This document shows positions 60,226-60,904 of a DNA stretch of 60,904 nt, in pieces. Location: the NCBI RefSeq assembly GCF_000373365.1, contig NZ_KB891222.1:1-60904 (forward strand), given 5' to 3'. How positions within the stretch are numbered: the stretch's first letter is position 1; each line of letters begins with the position of its first letter. The translations under genes were made by a program, and so were the position numbers. The notes beneath the pieces were generated by a model that ran no database searches, was not told where the DNA came from, and worked only from the letters and a program-made list of their open reading frames with translations. This stretch comes from Parafrankia discariae. Lineage in GTDB: Bacteria; Actinomycetota; Actinomycetes; Frankiales; Frankiaceae.

Positions 60226-60655
60226 TCAAATATTTTCTGTACTAGTGGAAGTTGACTCGTGTAATTTTCGCTCAGTTCGCAGAGTCTCCGGATGATGAGC
60301 ACCGAGGACGCGCCGGCGCCGCTCGAGCGTGTCACTCCAGAGCACCCGGGCCTCGTCTCGTTTACCCAGCGCGTGGGCGTCCCGGGCCAGGTTGTGGGCG
60401 ACATGAAGAGCCATCGGATGGTCGGAGCCGAGCGCTCGGGCAAGCCTGCGCAGGGTGTCCCCGTGTACCTGATGGGCAGTCGTCACCTCACCCAGGCGAT
60501 ACAGATCGAGCCCGAGGCTGTTCGCCACCCGGAGGGTGCTCGGGTGATCGGGTCCGAGTACCCGCCGGGACCGGTATAGCGTCTCCTCGTGTAGTTCCCG
60601 TGCTGCCCGGTAAAGGCTGTTTCGTAACCCGGATGCCGGGCCTCGGGGCTGCCTG
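60226..60655 (-). pseudogene. 3' remnant of a tetratricopeptide-repeat protein
   Basis: The frame ending at TGA 60226-60228 reads upstream through several TPR units (LYRAARELHEETLYRSRRVL, GPDHPSTLRVANSLGLDLYR, ALGSDHPMALHVAHNLARD) in the style of NB-ARC/TPR proteins. Before about 60655 the TPR pattern fails and a transposase gene begins on the other strand at 60671. The 5' part of the gene is therefore missing here, probably because of an insertion. An internal GTG at 60528 could still start a 100-residue fragment. Confidence 0.7.
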
Positions 60656-60670
60656 GTAGATCATGTTGGG

Positions 60671-60904
60671 GTGCAGGTCATCTCCGCCGCCGACCCTCAG
60701 TGGATCTTCCCGTTCACCGGGTTGAAGCCGACCCAGTTCCGCCGACTGGTCCGTCTCGTCGCCCAGCGCGGCGGGGACCGGATCGCCGACGGGCGGCCGG
60801 GACGGCCGTGGGCGTTGCCTCTGCCGGACCGGGTGCTGCTGGTCGCGGCCTACTGGCGCACGAACCTGACCCTGCGCCAGATCGCCCCCGCTGTTCGGGG
60901 TGTC
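60671..60904 (+). mobile_element. IS transposase, N-terminal part (cut by window end)
   Basis: A GTG at 60671 opens a frame that is still open at the last base (78 codons). The translation (SAADPQWIFPFTGLKPTQFR, RPGRPWALPLPDRVLLVAAY, NLTLRQIAPAVRGV) is the helix-turn-helix start of an IS5/IS4-like DDE transposase of a kind common in actinomycetes, including Frankia. The catalytic domain lies outside the window. The left end of the element is probably between 60640 and 60671; I could not identify the terminal repeat. Confidence 0.8.

Overview
The window is high-GC DNA with actinobacterial hallmarks: an Lsr2 nucleoid protein, FadR-type GntR and TetR regulators, a large LuxR/AAA regulator, DUF2236 oxygenases and many GTG starts with ATGA/GTGA overlaps. 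A soil or plant-associated actinomycete such as Frankia is my best guess; NifJ and the partial transposase fit that, but the sequence alone does not prove it.

Layout. (1) 1-10.2 kb: the end of a GntR regulator, a FAD/NAD(P) protein fused to a TTC38-like repeat domain, an in-frame chimera of a truncated FAD monooxygenase and a family-5 solute-binding protein, a four-domain rhodanese, an NTF2-like protein and an orphan peptide-type solute-binding lipoprotein. (2) 10.5-13.8 kb: an aldo/keto reductase, then a compact operon with a good promoter that looks like a ribosomal-peptide (graspetide-like) system: an 82-residue peptide with a run of x-[S/T]-E triplets, a 53-residue protein, a degenerate ATP-grasp-like protein and an intact ATP-grasp ligase. 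(3) 13.9-17.6 kb: LuxR/AAA regulator, DUF4242 protein, universal stress protein. (4) 17.6-20.6 kb: acyl-CoA dehydrogenase, phosphotransferase and SDR, translationally coupled and divergent from a TetR gene; the set resembles 4-hydroxyacid (levulinate-type) catabolism. (5) 21.3-41.1 kb: a catabolic island with a TetR gene, a branched-chain-type ABC importer, GMC alcohol oxidase, acyl-CoA ligase, DUF4334 protein, a full beta-oxidation set, nitronate monooxygenase-like protein, alcohol and aldehyde dehydrogenases and a GntR regulator. It reads as uptake of a hydrophobic or carboxylated substrate, oxidation to an acyl-CoA and degradation. (6) 41.5-43.8 kb: a latex-clearing-protein-like oxygenase and an MpaB-like oxygenase, with a 61-bp direct repeat upstream of each. 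(7) 43.9-47.9 kb: NifJ and Lsr2. (8) 49.5-53.3 kb: a toluene-4-monooxygenase-like diiron operon whose beta subunit is frameshifted and which has no reductase in the window. (9) 53.3-60.9 kb: two related HExxH proteins flanking a TIR-NTPase-TPR protein in one coupled operon, next to a truncated TPR gene and the start of an IS transposase.

The strongest candidates for undescribed biology are the HExxH / TIR-NTPase-TPR / HExxH locus and the x-[S/T]-E peptide plus ATP-grasp pair. Broken or rearranged genes (the chimera, the beta subunit and the truncated TPR gene) suggest an accessory, rearranging part of the genome.
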